Shown here piece after piece: positions 30,889 through 32,176 of a stretch of 32,176 nucleotides of DNA. The translations under genes and the position numbers were made by a program. How positions within the stretch are numbered: the first letter of the stretch is position 1; the number at the start of each line of letters is the position of its first letter. The stretch is from positions 1-32,176 of the IMG/VR virus record IMGVR_UViG_3300028027_000152. One strand, written 5' to 3'. Source of the stretch: a virus. The notes beneath the pieces are model-generated. The model was not told the DNA's origin. It worked only from the letters and a program-made list of their open reading frames with translations, and made no database searches.

Positions 30889-31341
30889 ATGATAAGGACA
30901 GAGGCTCAAAAATATTTAGGCGTAGGTCAAGGGACATTTAATAATTTTGTAATTAAATATAATATTAGATCGGAAAAGAACGGATCAAGATTGTATTATA
31001 ACATGGAAGACTTGGATAAGATAAAGTTAGAATTAGAAGAGAGAAAGCGTATTGCACTGCCTCCAGTTTATAAGCAATTCAGACGGCTTGACTGGAAACC
31101 AGAACCAAGAGAAAATTATTATGACTTGCAAGATATATGCAAGATGCTTGATTGCAGTAAGGCTCATGCAGTTAATATTATTAATTCATGCAAATATAAG
31201 TTTGCAAAGTTTTTTACCAAAGTTAAAAAAATCTATTATCTAAAAAGGGAAATAGACGAAAATTTATTTAACGAGATTCGTAAAATGAATTTTACATCAA
31301 AATCTAAACTATGGAAGATAATATACAACGATGAGCCCTGA
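30889..31341 (+). CDS. Tandem helix-turn-helix DNA-binding protein
   Basis: 150 residues from the ATG at 30889, set by SD GGAGGAAA (30879-30886). Two MerR/excisionase-like HTH units are visible: TEAQKYLGVGQGTFNNFVIK with GSRLYYNMEDLDKI (4-50), and YYDLQDICKMLDCSKAHAVN with IYYLKREIDENL (80-130). Both have the helix-turn-helix then beta-wing 'xYY' pattern. It may regulate the early genes or replication, but no operator is identified. The end overlaps the next gene by 11 nt. Confidence 0.7.
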   Translation: MIRTEAQKYLGVGQGTFNNFVIKYNIRSEKNGSRLYYNMEDLDKIKLELEERKRIALPPVYKQFRRLDWKPEPRENYYDLQDICKMLDCSKAHAVNIINSCKYKFAKFFTKVKKIYYLKREIDENLFNEIRKMNFTSKSKLWKIIYNDEP

Positions 31342-31498
31342 AGAGATACAACAATCAAAAGACAAAATAGATAGAGAATTAAGATATATGAGATTAATAA
31401 ATAAGCATGATACCGAGATGCAAAGTAAAGCAATAATGATTGTAGGCTTTACTATCTTTGGTTTTTTAGCTGGATTAATCATAGGTAGGATATTATGA
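31331..31498 (+). CDS. Small membrane protein (55 aa)
   Basis: Starts inside the HTH gene end; the frame is 55 codons and overlaps the next ATG by 4 nt. Charged, helical N-terminal half (EEIQQSKDKIDRELRYMRLI), then a single transmembrane helix near the C-terminus (IMIVGFTIFGFLAGLIIGRI). C-terminal anchored topology. Function is unknown. Confidence 0.6.
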   Translation: MSPEEIQQSKDKIDRELRYMRLINKHDTEMQSKAIMIVGFTIFGFLAGLIIGRIL

Positions 31499-31716
31499 CA
31501 CAAGATGAATTTAATCATCATTATAAAATACTTTATGGGGATATGATAATGAAGGATCTTGATATTAATGAACTTCGAGAAATGGCGTCATGTGCCATGT
31601 CCTACATTAATCTTACTTGCAAGTATGACGATTATTTGAAGTTTAAAAAAGCATTAAAAAAACATTTAGCCGATCAGGATATTAGGGTAAGCATGTTTGA
31701 GGAAAGGGAAGAATGA
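31495..31716 (+). CDS. Hypothetical protein (73 aa)
   Basis: Not recognised. A helical, acidic protein with FNHHYKILYGDMIMKDLDIN, ELREMASCAMSYINLTCKYD and a basic segment KFKKALKKHLA. It is coupled to both neighbours through 4-nt overlaps. Confidence 0.6.
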   Translation: MTQDEFNHHYKILYGDMIMKDLDINELREMASCAMSYINLTCKYDDYLKFKKALKKHLADQDIRVSMFEEREE

Positions 31717-31817
31717 CTACAGAAACATTGATTGCATATCTTGCATATTGCACAACTGCCACGATTGGAATTATGGCTATTTATTATTTTATATGCGTGA
31801 TTAACGAAGATGAATGA
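31713..31817 (+). CDS. 34-residue single-helix membrane peptide
   Basis: SD GGGAAG at 31706-31711, ATG at 31713, and an 8-nt overlap with the next gene. MTTETLIAYLAYCTTATIGI continues into IMAIYYFICVINEDE, nearly all hydrophobic. Perfect embedding between coupled genes supports expression. Function is unknown. Confidence 0.55.
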   Translation: MTTETLIAYLAYCTTATIGIMAIYYFICVINEDE

Positions 31818-32028
31818 CCATTACGGCGGCAAGGAAAACCCACATGAGCCAATCAAGGTTATCGAGTATTACGGACTTGGCTTTAATTTGGGGAATGTCG
31901 TAAAGTATATCCTAAGGGCTGGAATTAAGCATCCAACTATCGAGGGCACTATTGAGGATTTAAAGAAGGCTATTTGGTATTTGGGTAGAGAAATAGAAAA
32001 CTTGGAAAAGAAGGTTGATGATGGGTGA
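31810..32028 (+). CDS. DUF3310 protein
   Basis: 72 residues. HYGGKENPHEPIKVIEYYGL, GFNLGNVVKYILRAGIKHP and IEDLKKAIWYLGREIENLEK match the DUF3310 signature (H-Y...P-I...V-I...NLG-N-x-x-KY-x-x-R). This family is found in many phages and sometimes called nucleotide kinase-like; biochemical function is not settled. It overlaps the next ORF by 8 nt at the circular join. Confidence 0.85.
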   Translation: MNDHYGGKENPHEPIKVIEYYGLGFNLGNVVKYILRAGIKHPTIEGTIEDLKKAIWYLGREIENLEKKVDDG

Positions 32029-32089
32029 TATAGATTTTATAAATAAACTTAAAAAAGAAATTATAAGGATGGATTTAAACGTAACATGA
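32021..32089 (+). CDS. 22-residue ORF across the join, or 5' end of next gene
   Basis: ATG at 32021 reads MGDIDFINKLKKEIIRMDLN, then VT and a stop that overlaps the ATG at 32086. In the left copy of the repeat, one extra A shifts the frame, so the same start would continue without a stop into the 122-aa protein at 46. Which version is real cannot be told here. Confidence 0.4.
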   Translation: MGDIDFINKLKKEIIRMDLNVT

Positions 32090-32176
32090 GAATATTTAAT
32101 GTAAATGGTAAAACTAATTTTGTGGATGACAACAATGTATTCGTTGGATTTGATAAGGAAGGTAAATGTTGCGAGA
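32042..32176. repeat. Right copy of terminal overlap (circular join)
   Basis: This is the second copy of the first 136 bases with one A fewer in the homopolymer. With six As, the reading frame from 32021 stops at 32089, over the next ATG. With seven As, the same frame runs into the gene at 46. The A count therefore decides whether there is one gene or two. Confidence 0.9.
32086..32176 (+). CDS. Partial repeat of first gene (cut by window end)
   Basis: The first 30 codons of the gene at 46 occur again here in identical sequence, because the window overlaps itself. It should not be counted as a second gene. Confidence 0.85.
   Translation, partial: MRIFNVNGKTNFVDDNNVFVGFDKEGKCCE

Overview
The window looks like one complete genome of a small AT-rich tailed phage with a P22-like short-tail (podovirus-type) structural plan. 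The last 135 bases repeat the first 136, differing by one A in a homopolymer, and genes run continuously across the join. The map is therefore circular or circularly permuted, with a unit of about 32,040 bp. Nearly every gene reads rightward, with tight ATGA/TTGA-type stop-start overlaps and good AGGAG Shine-Dalgarno sites. The promoters found are sigma70-like. The host is best described only as a low-GC bacterium with ordinary SD/sigma70 signals; the sequence does not name it.

Layout. 46-3167: early or accessory genes, with an SSB, a PD-(D/E)xK-type nuclease, a family of duplicated mini-genes (1425-2313) and several unknowns. 3164-4542: a ParB-like protein and a Mom-like DNA-modification protein. 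4562-9811: small and large terminase, portal and scaffold. 9812-10131: a non-coding control region with terminator and promoter elements. 10132-17645: coat, a fibre/chaperone module, small virion proteins, connector, the large tail protein and a short tail protein. 17647-22806: four Q/A/G-rich proteins, probably ejected with the DNA. 22809-23871: a lysis cassette with its own promoter (two small membrane proteins and an M15 peptidase endolysin). 23895-24395: the only leftward gene, a four-helix membrane protein, separated from the rightward operon by a T-rich divergent region. 24543-28238: early genes including a probable recombination protein, a YopX-family protein and a DNA methyltransferase. 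28374-32089: a KilAC antirepressor behind a structured leader, a replication initiator carrying an internal iteron-type origin, a tandem-HTH protein, membrane microproteins and a DUF3310 protein.

How it works together. No DNA polymerase, primase, helicase, RNA polymerase, integrase or clear CI-type repressor is visible. Replication probably starts at the lambda-O-like origin inside the initiator gene and uses the host replisome, helped by the phage SSB, nuclease and recombination protein. Two different DNA-modifying enzymes suggest defence against host restriction. The most notable signals are the GGAAAAT array plus AT-rich stretch in the initiator gene, the antirepressor leader with mutually exclusive pairings over the ribosome binding site, the tandem mini-gene family with its recurring ATGGATAA junction, and the lone reverse-strand membrane gene at the position where a repressor would often sit.
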